Source of the DNA: Apostichopus japonicus
Taxonomy: Eukaryota; Echinodermata; Holothuroidea; Aspidochirotida; Stichopodidae
Direction of reading: 5' to 3'
NCBI RefSeq assembly: GCF_037975245.1
Contig: NC_092575.1
Coordinates: 3,231,001 to 3,291,000 of the forward strand
DNA: 60,000 bases
The notes under the pieces were generated by a model. It had not been told where the DNA came from, did not search any database, and saw only the letters and a program-made list of their open reading frames with translations. The position numbers were made by a program, and so were the translations under genes. Each line of letters opens with the position of its first letter. Within the stretch, counting starts at the first letter, position 1. Positions 41,201 to 48,624 of this stretch are shown here, in pieces.

Positions 41201-44200
41201 TATCTGATAGGTCACACCCTTATTTAAACACACACAACAAAACGCCCTTATTCAATGAAAATATACTGAAAACCATATCGCAAAAACACAAAATCGCTTA
41301 TAACTCGAAAACGGAAGGAGACATCGACTTTTGTCGGCTGTATAGGGATTTCCTAAACCGAATTTTGATGCGCTCTATCCACCTGTGTCATTTATGAGCT
41401 TCTCTGACGTAAGCTGCAGTACGTAATTTCTCTGTACCAGTTCCGCGAAATTTATTTACGCAGTAAACATCGTTCATTATGTTTTCTTTCACAACGAATA
41501 TTCAAAGTTGTGCTCCACACGCTTCACAGATATTGTTTTATGTCGTTCATTTTTCAATTCTACTTTAAAATTACATTTTCGAACGATGCATTGCATGCCT
41601 TATCAAGCATTCCTGATTAGTAAAACTAAGGAAGGATATTCAAATATATATTATTTTCATTTGACATGATTTTATCAGTTGTTCCACTTGAAAAACGATG
41701 ATAAAACCGAAAAACAAAACATTTACTTCTCATGTGACGCATACCGGCAGACTCATAAAAACTCCCCCTACTCATTAAAATAAACTTATACATGCCGTCA
41801 GGCCAGTTGAAAGCCCTTCCCAGTAATGTTTGATCAGCTCTTCCCAATATACAATACTCAAATAAGCAATGAAAATATATTCATTTTCCACAGAAATCTA
41901 CCCAACGTGGGCCCCAAGACACTGCTTTATTTTCTTAGTAGTCATGGAAACAATTGTTTGCAACTCTCTTGCTGGCCAGGTGTTTTCAAGTTTTATTAAT
42001 AGCACGACTTTTGATTGGTTCATTCAAGATAAACTTTCTATCCCTGCTGGATTGTTCTACTTATATATATATGAATGAATATTTGGTTTTCAATTAACTA
42101 AGTAACAGATAACATCCATTCCATTACGAACAGTAGGGGTAAAATAATGTTTGCTTCTAGAGGCAGCCAGCCATGAAGGTTCTGCGGTGCTAAACCCCCC
42201 ACGAAGATAAATACTATGCTAATTTACATAAGGTAGGCGTGAATTTGACAAAGCCAAGTTTATGATTGGACGAAGCCTTTCAAAAAAGTTTGGTGGTGGG
42301 GATATCCAGGGTAGGGAATGCACATGTAAGCAGCATACTACAGGTGGCCCAGACCCAGGCTGCGACCTTACCAGGGCAGTCCATCTGCTTTCGCGGGCAA
42401 CTTACAGTAACGGGTTAGGGGGAAATAAGTTTTTTTTTTTTTTTTTGCGTGCATTGAAGTCGGGGGAGATTTTTTGGACGGAATGCGCTCTCAGAAAAGT
42501 TTGAAAGTGAGTGCGGTTCTGTAGTAAACGGTACCGTAGTACGTCAAGTAACACAGGAATTTTTTGGAAATAAAGATCTCTTTGATATCCAGCTACGACT
42601 GTTTCATTGTTGATATTTTTTTCTTGTTTTTTCTGACACTGCGTTCCTTGGTGAGTTAACTTAAACTTATCCTAGTTTAATACTAGCCTATAACTTAAGA
42701 GTCATAGAATGTGCTTGCTACGATCGACCAAGACTAGTTTTTATTATCCTAGCCAAATCATTTTTCAAACACCTAGTACAGAACTTACTCCGTCTTATAT
42801 ACAATCACACTTTTGCAACGTTTGTAATATTCCTCGGCAACTTCTGGTAGAGTCTGAAAACGGCTGTAGTTACACTAAGGATTCAACGCAAGTCACAACC
42901 TTGATATGTCTAGAATTGCCTTTGCGGTTTTTGATCGCGATAACTTTCGTGGAAATTTCGTTGAAACTTCGTTGACAACCGTGCCCGCAGTAGTCTAAAT
43001 CTTGTCAACGAAATTAACCGAATTTCAACTTTTTTTATCGATTTTTAACTTTTGTTATCGATCGTTGATTTTTTTTCAACGGGAGTTAAGCGAAATCAGT
43101 ACTGTAGCGGATTTTCCCTCTCTGAATTACTCCAACAGGGGTAACTGGCACGGAGAAGTTGCCATCAAGTTCATTAATATCGACGAAGAGGACAAAGAAC
43201 AACTTAAGGCCTTCAGGAGAGAGGTGAGAGATGAAGCTGATTGCTTTTAGGGGAAAAATTATTGGGTGTAGTTTGAAAAAAGAACAGAAGAATGTTAACA
43301 GGTTATAACACTAAATTATACCCATTGCCTTCACTGTGCACCATCTATAACCCATGCCACCCCTTCCACCAACAATCCCATCTTCTCCCCCCCCCCACCC
43401 CCGTACCAGCAACTCCACCAACAATTCCACCACCCATCCCACCAAAAATCCCCCTCTCAACTCCCTACCAAAACTCAACGCCTGATTCTCACAAGTTATT
43501 GGTGCTATTTTCCATATCTATATGTTACACAACTTCTTCTATTCTTGCACTTTCAAACTTGCTGGTTTGGAATAATTTTGTAAGTTTTTATTTGATCCAA
43601 TTGTGACCGGAACCATCTGTTAAAGCCGGAGAGATCCAGTACCACTATCAAAACGTAATATGTTCACGCTGTTTCGGTGATTGTCTTACAACTGTGGTTA
43701 CAGTTCTTCATTGTTTTTGCCTGTGTTGGTTTCCACTGTTTTACCTGTTTTTTTTTGGGGGGGGGAGGGGGGATCTCTGTTTTTAGATGTCAGCAATTAA
43801 GAGTTCAAATCCTGGGATCATTCAAATAATTTGACTTTTTGCCCACTCATTAAAGTACGATTGAGACTCATTCGTAAAAGTTGTTTGCTTTGGAAAGAAT
43901 GGATGCAAGGAATATCCAAGCATTTTGTAATACATCGATATATAATGTTACCATGTTTCCCTTTTTTCCTCCTCATCTGCCCATAGGTTCAACAGTTTAA
44001 GAAAACGAGGCACGAAAATGTTGTTTTATTTACGGGTGCTTGCATGCACCTACCTAATCTAGCCATCGTTACAAAGTAAGTCAAATTATTAATGTTTCAT
44101 CTCGTGTGTTGTTTTCTTTGGTCGTGTGGGAAAATTGATTTGACCTTTAAACGTGCAATTAACATCAGCAATAAGGACTAAAACCACCTGCTTACTCATA

Positions 44201-47200
44201 TCTGACTTAGCATAAATATTACGCTTAGCTTGCATTTCACGGGGTGCCGTTCGTTGTAGCTGTAAAGAATGAAGTTAAAAGTAGTTGTACACAGCATCGC
44301 AAAGAAATACACACATTTCGTTGTTTGCCTGAAGTATCGGCCAGTGTTAAGTGATTATAAGTGATACTGTATGTCAGAGGTGGTAGTGACAATCAATTTA
44401 CCACTCACCCTTCTTTCCCCTGTATCGATTGGTGATAACTGTTGGTTGTTTCATGAATATGTATATATGTAAAACGAAATTTATCAAACGTTCCAGTGTT
44501 GGAACCATATTTTGTTCGTGTGCAACAACGGACAAGGAAACAAAATCTAGTGGGTTTAACTTGTCAACTTTCACCCCAGGGAGGGGGGAGGGGGAGGGGA
44601 GGGACCTTTCAGAGAAGGTGCAGAACATCAACACCATTCATGACAATGTAGTAGAAATGACGAAAAGTCGTTTGGAGATGCAGTTTAATCAATTATAGAG
44701 TTTTAGAGTTTTAACTCTGACATCAAAGGTTTACAACTTTGTCGACAATTTTCTGTGTACGTATTAAGTTCAGTTTATGACATACCTGTTTTTACATTAA
44801 TATATAAACTGTTTCATGTATTTCTATCTTTTCAGTTTATGCAAAGGACAAACTCTATTTACTCGCATTCACACGCGGAAGGACAGGTTTGGATTGATTA
44901 AAGCCATCCAGATAGCTACACAGATTGCACAGGTAAATGTGTCAAGGTTTTTTTGGGGGGGGGTGGAGGGAGGGGGGTGCAATATGTTTACCACACCAAC
45001 ATTTAATGTTAAACTTTACTTTATAGCCTCATCTGGTCGTAGGTAGTACATTTCACATTGCTATCATTTTTTATTCCTTGCCAGAGGCAAAAGGAATCTA
45101 TGCGATGGTGATGGCGTGTGTGTGTGTGTGTGTATGTGACACTTTCTAGTAAACACAGTAACTTAAAAAGTTAAAGTTGAATTAACTTGCTTGGTGTGTG
45201 GATCACTAGCTCTACCCTAGTCAGATAGTTATTTTAAAGTTTGAGTAAACTGTATGAAAAGAAATCACACAGCTAACTGGCTTTCTGTTTAAAAGGTTTA
45301 AAAATCATGTACTTTTTAATTCTTAATAATGTCCAGCTTTTTTCACATCTCCAATTTTCTGCTGAGGAGGGTGAACTTTTTTTTGTGTTACACTGTGTGG
45401 TCTTTTTAGCATACTTTGAGCCAGTAGATTAGAAGGTAAGGGTAGGTTATGTGGTGGGTTGGAATTAAAGGTGATGGGGAGAGGGGGGGGAGGTGCATGG
45501 GTGGGTTGGAATAGAAGTACCTAAATAATAAAACTGACAGTGGTCAATGCTAGGCTGTTGTTTTTTTTCTCTGTAGCATAAGAAAATTTTGTACTGTTTA
45601 TTGTTTGTCAATCCTTTAAGTTAATTATTGAAAGTCAGGAATGGTATTGGTCGATGCCAGTAAAATGGCTCGAGGGTGTATCGAATGACTTTTTCAGTTG
45701 TGTGCCTCACAAAGTCTTTCATTAAACAGTCTCGTCTTTATATCTTCTTCTTTCTTTGTGACTCGCAGGGTATGGGGTACTTGCACGCCAAAGGAATTGT
45801 CCACAAGGATCTCAAATCCAAGAACATCTTCATCGAAAATGGGAAAGTGGTCATCACAGATTTTGCTCTCTTTAGCTTAGCGAGACTTTCAAGAGAAAAC
45901 AGGTTTGCCTTCGTCCTTTTCCTTTGTTTTTTCTTTGAGGTGCAAGCAGCAGCGGGACATTGGAAATTTCTCCTCCTCCTCCAAATAAAAAGAAAGAAGA
46001 TCAGATTGGGAAGATAAGAGCTTTGAATACAGTACTTTTACATTTTTGTTGCGTATGGATAATTTGGCAGTCCACTGATCCATGGGGTTTCGGAGAAGGG
46101 GGGGGGGGGTTATCCTTGGATTGGGAAAGGGGATATTGATGGGTGGTGCCATGTTTGAGTAAGCTTATATATCATGATATTCTACTGTAACTTCCATCTC
46201 TTCCCCACCCACTCCAATCTCTACTCCCAGTATTGGGTGTAACCATCCCTTTCCCCACCCACTCCAATCTTTACTCCCAGTATTGGGTGTAACTACCCCT
46301 TCCCCCATCCACTCCAATCTCTACTCCCAGTATTGGGTGTAACCACCCCTTTCCCCACCCACTCCAATCTCTACTCCCATTATTGGGTGTAACCACAGTT
46401 TGTAACTTATCACATGCCGTGATACAAGGAGAGGCTATTTCATGCCAGACTAGAGAACTAACTGGTTTACCTGGCGATGTAACTTGCATAATAGACAGCT
46501 TCTGTAGAGGGAGTACGAAGAGAATCACAAAGTCACATAATTTAATTTGATCCAGAGTTCATTAACAGACCATCTTGTTATTACGTGCCACTGTGACGTT
46601 GTAAAGAGAAATGTTGTGAGATAGCTACGAAAAGCTGTAAATATCCAAAAATAGTAACAGGACATACTTGCGGTATGTTGAAAGTCTATTTAGATCATGA
46701 TCGTTTAAGCGTAACTGGCCCTTTTTTTTGTTGGGAGGGGTGGGGTCATACTCTTCTAGCTACTTGTAAGTGAATTGCCAAGTATTGCTAACAGTATCAT
46801 GGGTTTGTTTGTTTGTTGTTGTTGTTTACCTGCATTCATAAAGTAAGCTGTTCCATTCACAGGAAAGGGGATGTAGTGGTCATCCCCGATGGTTGGCTAT
46901 GTTACCTGTCACCAGAAGTCATCAAGTCTCTAGCGGTCGTACCAGAAAACGTCGCCATGGATCTGCCTTTCACAGAGAAAAGTGACGTCTATGCATTCGG
47001 GTAGGTCTCACGAAATGTTGTGAACTTCTTGTGGAATGAATCTACATCACCAAAAAAGAAGTGGCGTTGGGTGTGATCTCTTCTGGATCATGATGTGCCA
47101 ATTAGATATGCCAATTAGTTTTGTTCTTGTAATAATCATTAACCCTATCAATCCGTTTTAGCTTTTGTCAATCATGGAATTTACAGGCTATCGGTTGTTA

Positions 47201-48624
47201 CAATTGTACCGTGTTTTACAATGCAGTTTATTCCTTCAGTGATGATAAATATCATGATATTTGTATAAAACTCAAAACAGAACAGAAAAAAAAATCAGGT
47301 ATTAACTTCAGGAGGAGGGGCGGTGCTTTAATGTTACCTGCCTTCTAGGATAGGTAGACAGTAGTACGGGTGTTGAATGGAGACAGATAAGTGTTGTCAT
47401 TCATAAATATCCAGTCGAGTGGAGCTTTTCATCTCTTGTGTGGATGCACGGAGGATAAACTGAATACATTGTGTCATTTTGTAACTATGACAACATCATT
47501 GGTAGCTCTGCAGCAAACATAACCAATGTGGTTTGAACTTGTTGCATTTCCCCAAAGTAAGCAAATTGTTTCTAGGGTCAGCTATTTTGTTATGATGTAT
47601 TTTTCACCATTGCCCTAGTAAACTACTCAATAAATGGCACAATTATTACACAGGAAATTTATTTTCTTACTGATTTCATAGAGTAGGGGCAACACCAAGA
47701 CCATCACATGATTTAACCCTTTCTGAATAATGGAATGATACACAGATATAGCATAGTCTTAATGACTTTTTTAAAATTGTTTTTCTTCATAATTTCTCTC
47801 TCTTCTAGAACTGTCTGGTTTGAGCTACTCACCGGTGAATGGCCATTCCACAAGGAACCGGCCGAGTCTATTATTTGGAAGGTCGGCAAAGGTTTAAAAC
47901 AGCCCGTCAGCCAGATACAAGCCTCTAGAGATGTGAAGGTAAGATGTCATTGGGTGTTGTAAATCTATAAAACAGACTTCCATCTGTGTACCAAGTTCTC
48001 ATTATTAGCATATTTGGTAAAAGTTTGAGTTAATCATATATGCTTTTATGGGTGTGTACATTGCGTAGTAAAGTGAAACATAGCCAGATGGAATATACTC
48101 ATACGTTATTATGTATCAGTATACCCCACACTTGAAAAATTCAGATGGTTTAGTGATGCCTTCGAAGGTACATATTACGTCGCTATGACGATGTCGTCGT
48201 GTAAGTAAATGACTAACAAAGGTCGATATTCTATTTAGCTTTAAAACTGTTTGATAAATTTCTACAAGAACCCATTGTTGTTTTGTTATAAGAAAATATA
48301 AAAACTTTCTTTTGCTCACATATATACTTGAAATCTGTCGAACTTTTTTTAAATTTTTTTTTTTTTTCTTTTTAATTTAAACTTTTGATGAAAATTTCTT
48401 ATTGACAATAAATTTTTCAATAACCTTTATTAAAAAGAAGCCTTTTTCGTGTTTCTTTTATGTAGGACATTCTCATGATGTGTTGGGCATACTACAAAGA
48501 ATCACGGCCATCTTTCTCGAATATTAAAAGGACACTGCTAAGGTTACCTAGGAAACGACCAGGCCTTCATCGGAGCCCTTCGCACCCGTTGCACCTGTCC
48601 AGATCTGCCGAGTCAATTATATGA
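11071..48624 (+). CDS. KSR: Kinase suppressor of Ras (KSR), 20 exons, 5' end missing
   Basis: Multi-exon gene for the KSR scaffold/pseudokinase, which assembles RAF, MEK and ERK at the plasma membrane downstream of Ras. The joined exons are 11071-11211, 17995-18132, 18731-19164, 21687-21868, 22326-22389, 22727-22816, 23540-23643, 26297-26341, 30621-30659, 36389-36599, 37330-37393, 38006-38110, 39076-39164, 43139-43223, 43987-44075, 44836-44932, 45769-45902, 46863-47000, 47809-47938 and 48466-48624. They sum to 2538 nt with matching phases at all 19 junctions, giving 845 residues and a TGA. Residue numbers below count from the first exon seen. Domain order is CA1 (1-93), CA2 (about 94-300), C1 zinc finger (about 319-367), CA4 (about 385-540) and kinase-like CA5 (about 545-830). 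Vertebrate KSR1/KSR2 are about 920-950 residues, so only the N-terminal coiled-coil start is missing. Splice sites were inferred by eye from AG/GT and family alignment, not from transcripts. Confidence 0.95.
11801..12193 (-). other. Unassigned ORF, about 131 codons, antisense in KSR intron
   Basis: Open between stops, with no ATG near its start. It has a basic patch ([10 protein letters not shown]) and the segment [22 protein letters not shown] content is higher than the flanks. I recognise no family. It could be a decayed transposon ORF or chance. Confidence 0.2.
16885..17290. repeat. 40-46-bp minisatellite, about 10 copies
   Basis: The unit is built on GAGGAGGTATTTGTAATTTG followed by AATGTTGCTT and either CTGCCAAACA or GAACTGCCAAACA, which gives two length classes. 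Translated minus-strand frames here are repeat artefacts. Confidence 0.92.
17995..18132 (+). CDS. KSR: KSR exon b: CA1, second half
   Basis: 46 codons, phase 0/0, acceptor GTCAG and donor GTATAT. It encodes a helix-rich segment including [17 protein letters not shown], matching the KSR stretch where 'SLEDLLEMTDEQV...' closes the CC-SAM domain. It begins at CTT 17995; the in-frame ATG at 17998 is internal and not a translation start. Confidence 0.9.
18312..18589. repeat. 142-bp tandem duplication in KSR intron
   Basis: ATGTTAAAGATGTTTAAATT starts at 18312 and 18454. Both copies include GCGAGCGAGGTGGCAGTG and GCTAGCTAGATGAGAGTG. Near identity suggests a recent event. Confidence 0.92.
18731..19164 (+). 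CDS. KSR: KSR exon c: acidic tract and CA2 proline-rich region
   Basis: 434 nt, phase 0 in and phase 2 out. The in-phase acceptor is CCCAG ending at 18730; the AG five bases upstream would break the frame. It opens with a long Glu/Val run (about residues 100-120), then Ser-rich sequence, then the CA2 signature [12 protein letters not shown] and [20 protein letters not shown] around 19094-19111 (phospho-acceptor about residue 218) corresponds to the conserved KSR 14-3-3 site RSKSHE (Ser297 in mouse KSR1). The exon is much more GC-rich than its surroundings. The acidic run is not something I recall in vertebrate KSRs. Confidence 0.92.
19165..21686 (+). other. KSR: KSR intron (2.5 kb)
   Basis: No exon seen. 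It holds a diverged tandem array of about 55-bp units at 20270-20640 (core GAATTCAATT...CAGTGTATGAATGCATA), an (AT)n run at 20686-20704 and a pyrimidine-rich end leading into the next acceptor. Confidence 0.7.
20270..20640. repeat. Diverged ~55-bp tandem repeats
   Basis: About six copies of ATTCAATT-type sequence joined to AACAGTGTATGAATGCATAAG, with indels between copies. Confidence 0.75.
21687..21868 (+). CDS. KSR: KSR exon d: linker between CA2 and CA3
   Basis: 182 nt, phase 2 in and phase 1 out, acceptor TTGCAG after a strong C/T tract, donor GTAAGT. It encodes a Ser/Arg-rich basic linker ([19 protein letters not shown]), poorly conserved as expected for this KSR interval. RRHSE and RRNSHS are plausible basophilic kinase or 14-3-3 motifs; that is inference. 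Confidence 0.85.
22326..22389 (+). CDS. KSR: KSR exon e: lead-in to C1 domain, first zinc ligand
   Basis: 64 nt, phase 1 in and phase 2 out, acceptor TTGCAG and donor GTTTGT. It encodes a basic stretch ending in KMAHKITH. The final His is the first zinc ligand of the C1 domain, matching KSR '...SIKHRF'. The Arg codon after it is split across the intron. Confidence 0.88.
22727..22816 (+). CDS. KSR: KSR exon f: C1 zinc finger (CA3), first half
   Basis: 90 nt, acceptor GTCTAG, donor GTAAGT. It encodes [15 protein letters not shown], then GYKCKDC. With His from the previous exon this gives H-x12-C-x2-C, then x10, then C-x2-C. KSR CA3 is an atypical C1 domain that does not bind phorbol ester but targets KSR to membranes. 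RAF-type C1 domains have nine residues where this has ten. Confidence 0.93.
22850..23065 (+). repeat. G-rich low-complexity tract (GGGGAGAGGGTAGG-like)
   Basis: About 200 bp of runs of 3-5 G separated by 1-4 bases on the plus (sense) strand in the short intron between the two C1-domain exons. Many G-quadruplex patterns are possible. The minus-strand proline/serine frame is an artefact. Confidence 0.9.
23540..23643 (+). CDS. KSR: KSR exon g: C1 zinc finger (CA3), second half
   Basis: 104 nt, phase 2 in and phase 1 out, acceptor ACCAG, donor GTAAAT. It encodes [17 protein letters not shown] and completes the C1 ligands as C-x4-H-x2-C-x9-C. The last spacer is usually seven in RAF-type C1 domains. 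The tail [14 protein letters not shown] is an unconserved basic/acidic linker. Confidence 0.92.
25844..26230. mobile_element. Possible MITE with AGAGGGTGCTG inverted ends
   Basis: The left end is AGAGGGTGCTGTGATATC and the right end inverts to AGAGGGTGCTGGTCATATC, spanning 387 bp. No clear target duplication is visible. It ends 66 bp before KSR mini-exon h. Ends of the AGAGGG(C/T)GCT type are common in invertebrate MITEs, but the identification is tentative. Confidence 0.4.
26297..26341 (+). CDS. KSR: KSR exon h: 45-nt symmetric mini-exon
   Basis: Phase 1 in and out, acceptor CTTTTAG, donor GTAAGT. It encodes an acidic 15-residue piece ([15 protein letters not shown]) between the C1 domain and CA4. 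There is no homology I can point to. Support is the good splice sites and an exact phase fit. Because it is 45 nt and 1-1 in phase, it can be skipped without a frameshift. Confidence 0.72.
29645..29790. repeat. GCATAGCATTTT satellite-like tract
   Basis: About ten imperfect copies of a 15-bp GCATTTTGCATAGCA unit, with a shift to GCGTAGCATTTT at the 3' end. Confidence 0.9.
30621..30659 (+). CDS. KSR: KSR exon i: 39-nt mini-exon with 14-3-3 site serine
   Basis: Phase 1 in and out, acceptor TTCCACAG, donor GTATTT. It encodes [12 protein letters not shown]. With the next exon it forms HRRSVPND, which aligns with RTESVPSD/RTESVPCD of KSR1/KSR2, the major C-TAK1/14-3-3 site. The serine codon is the last whole codon of the exon, so skipping would remove the site. 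The Arg that normally sits three residues before the serine is a His here. Confidence 0.78.
33861..33990. repeat. 43-bp tandem repeat, three copies
   Basis: GGTTAGGCCTAGTGTTATAG starts at 33861 and 33904, with a shortened third copy at 33947. Each copy ends with CACATGTATATGCATAC, itself rich in palindromic hexamers. Confidence 0.92.
34985..35330. repeat. 36-bp minisatellite, about 9 copies
   Basis: The unit is CTTATTATTCAGATAGCTAT followed by TGAATATTCACTAGTA. The central copies are identical, and the outermost copies vary in length. Each unit contains the palindromes ATAGCTAT, GAATATTC and ACTAGT. Confidence 0.95.
36389..36599 (+). CDS. KSR: KSR exon j: CA4 Ser/Thr-rich region with FxFP ERK-docking motif
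   Basis: 211 nt, phase 1 in and phase 2 out, acceptor CCCGCAG, donor GTAGGT. It contains [16 protein letters not shown], which as far as I recall is identical in vertebrate KSR1 and KSR2, and then QFTFPDV at 36556-36576, the counterpart of QFIFPD(V/I). The FxFP (DEF) motif is where activated ERK docks to phosphorylate and feed back on KSR. Many SP/TP sites around it are potential ERK targets. Confidence 0.95.
36600..38005 (+). other. KSR: KSR introns 10 and 11
   Basis: Outside exon 37330-37393 only intronic sequence was seen. There are repeated AAAGAAATGAAAGGAA and GGGGGATTCCTTTATTTCCA blocks at about 37465-37510 and 37570-37615, and poly-G and poly-C runs. Confidence 0.65.
37330..37393 (+). 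CDS. KSR: KSR exon k: CA4-kinase linker
   Basis: 64 nt, phase 2 in and phase 0 out, acceptor CTTACAG, donor GTGAGT. It encodes a Ser/Thr/Asp-rich linker ([20 protein letters not shown]). It is unconserved; support is splice-site quality and phase continuity. Confidence 0.78.
38006..38110 (+). CDS. KSR: KSR exon l: linker ending in RKHS before the kinase domain
   Basis: 35 codons, phase 0/0, acceptor TTTCAG, donor GTAAGT. It encodes an acidic Ser-rich linker finishing in VLVRKHS, at the position of the RKASQTS motif that precedes EWDIPF in vertebrate KSR. A perfect 9-bp hairpin starts ten bases into the next intron. Confidence 0.85.
38120..38143 (+). promoter_or_regulatory. 9-bp perfect hairpin / everted AGGTCA pair next to a 5' splice site
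   Basis: TCGTGACCT-CTCCGA-AGGTCACGA: a nine-base stem with a six-base loop, starting ten bases into intron 12. It can be read as an RNA hairpin near the donor or as two everted nuclear-receptor half-sites. Neither role is shown. Confidence 0.35.
38636..38835 (+). mobile_element. 3' end of a non-LTR retrotransposon (CR1/L2-like tail)
   Basis: TTGTAATTTCCCTTTTGGGA is followed by TGAAATAAAGTTTTAC and a (TTAC)n tail at 38803-38832. A short 3'-UTR hairpin, then AATAAAGTTT, then a 4-base microsatellite is the usual truncated 3' end of CR1/L2-type LINEs. No reverse transcriptase remains. The upstream boundary is uncertain. Confidence 0.6.
39076..39164 (+). CDS. KSR: KSR exon m: start of kinase-like domain, P-loop
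   Basis: 89 nt, phase 0 in and phase 2 out, acceptor GACAG, donor GTTAGT. It encodes [21 protein letters not shown]; the family has EWDIPFEQLE and G(K/Q)GR(F/W)G. The glycine-rich loop GHGRFG falls at residues 560-565. This exon precedes the transposon-filled intron 13. Confidence 0.95.
39349..43104. mobile_element. 3756-bp DNA transposon with TA-flanked inverted repeats, non-autonomous
   Basis: The left end reads CAGTACTGATTTCGCTTAAC then TCCCGTT, and the right end is its exact inverse, so 27 bases are identical. Both ends are bordered by TA (39347-39348 and 43105-43106). TA duplication plus ends beginning CAGT fit Tc1/mariner, especially pogo/Tigger-type elements. Subterminal regions carry short repeats such as ATCGAAATTCC-CG and TTAACCGAATTT. 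No transposase frame was recognised. A local duplication of GCCGACGGATCTGGAAGTGG (about 40948 and 41080) lies inside. It fills KSR intron 13. Confidence 0.85.
43139..43223 (+). CDS. KSR: KSR exon n: VAIK lysine and helix C
   Basis: 85 nt, phase 2 in and phase 0 out, acceptor CAACAG, donor GTGAGA. It encodes [17 protein letters not shown] and KAFRRE. The ATP-anchoring lysine (about residue 579) is present; mammalian KSR1/2 carry Arg here. The helix C glutamate (about 597) is also present. The acceptor lies 34 bp downstream of the end of an inserted transposon. Confidence 0.95.
43987..44075 (+). CDS. KSR: KSR exon o: kinase N-lobe, RHENVVLF segment
   Basis: 89 nt, phase 0 in and phase 2 out, acceptor CCATAG, donor GTAAGT. 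It encodes [16 protein letters not shown] and HLPNLAIVT, matching the KSR/RAF block [14 protein letters not shown]...LAIIT. The basic-TRHENV stretch is part of the RAF/KSR side-to-side dimer face. Confidence 0.95.
44836..44932 (+). CDS. KSR: KSR exon p: hinge and helices D-E
   Basis: 97 nt, phase 2 in and phase 0 out, acceptor TTTTCAG, donor GTAAAT. It encodes [16 protein letters not shown] and IATQIAQ. Vertebrate KSR reads QIAQEI(V/I)KGMGYLH; here QIAQ joins directly to GMGYLH, four residues shorter and the same spacing as RAF (TAQGMDYLH). Confidence 0.94.
45769..45902 (+). CDS. KSR: KSR exon q: catalytic loop (HKD) and altered DFG (DFA)
   Basis: 134 nt, phase 0 in and phase 2 out, acceptor TCGCAG, donor GTTTGC. 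It encodes [19 protein letters not shown], then [19 protein letters not shown] instead of HRD is normal for KSR. The catalytic-loop Asp and Asn (about residues 673 and 678) and the metal-binding Asp (about 690) are present, but the DFG glycine is Ala (codon GCT at 45864-45866). Confidence 0.95.
46191..46395. repeat. 50-bp minisatellite, four copies
   Basis: TTCCCCACCCACTCCAATCT followed by CTACTCCCAGTATTGGGTGT AACCACCCC, with starts at 46201, 46251, 46301 and 46351. CCCAGTATTGGG is a near palindrome in each unit. Confidence 0.95.
46863..47000 (+). CDS. KSR: KSR exon r: activation segment end, SPE motif, helix F start
   Basis: 138 nt, phase 2 in and out, acceptor TCACAG, donor GTAGGT. It encodes [15 protein letters not shown] and SDVYAFG. 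The APE motif is SPE here (about residues 720-722); vertebrate KSR has LAPE. DVYAFG is intact. The activation segment lacks the RAF-type TxxS phosphosites, as in other KSRs. Confidence 0.95.
47809..47938 (+). CDS. KSR: KSR exon s: kinase C-lobe, helices F-G
   Basis: 130 nt, phase 2 in and phase 0 out, acceptor CTTCTAG, donor GTAAGA. It encodes [19 protein letters not shown] and [11 protein letters not shown], aligning with TIWYEL..REWPFKTQPAEAIIWQMGTGMK of KSR2. Confidence 0.95.
48466..48624 (+). CDS. KSR: KSR exon t: C-terminal exon and stop
   Basis: 159 nt including TGA at 48622-48624, acceptor TATGTAG. It encodes [34 protein letters not shown] and a final RSAESII. This corresponds to the family's CWAFEQEERPTF, LPKRNRRLSHPG and KSAE. 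The end is close to the KSR2 C-terminus, so the protein is full length at this side. Confidence 0.95.
   Translation, partial: DILMMCWAYYKESRPSFSNIKRTLLRLPRKRPGLHRSPSHPLHLSRSAESII

Larger units (their letters stand above)
43224..45768 (+). other. KSR: KSR introns 14-16
   Basis: Apart from exons 43987-44075 and 44836-44932, nothing coding was seen. It holds a C-rich CCACCAACAATCCCA low-complexity stretch at about 43340-43470, poly-G runs and a (GT)n run at 45112-45132. Confidence 0.65.
45903..48465 (+). other. KSR: KSR introns 17-19
   Basis: Outside exons 46863-47000 and 47809-47938 there is a 50-bp tandem repeat (46191-46395), a GTTTGTTTGTTGTTGTTG tract just before exon r, and a block at about 47350-47440 that resembles 12210-12290 (GGAGACAG-TAAGT...AAATATCCA). 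Confidence 0.65.

Noticed and set aside
42709-43250. ORFs near the right end of the TA-flanked transposon
   Set aside because: The first has no transposase features; the second runs across the transposon end into KSR exon n, and only its exon part is real coding sequence.
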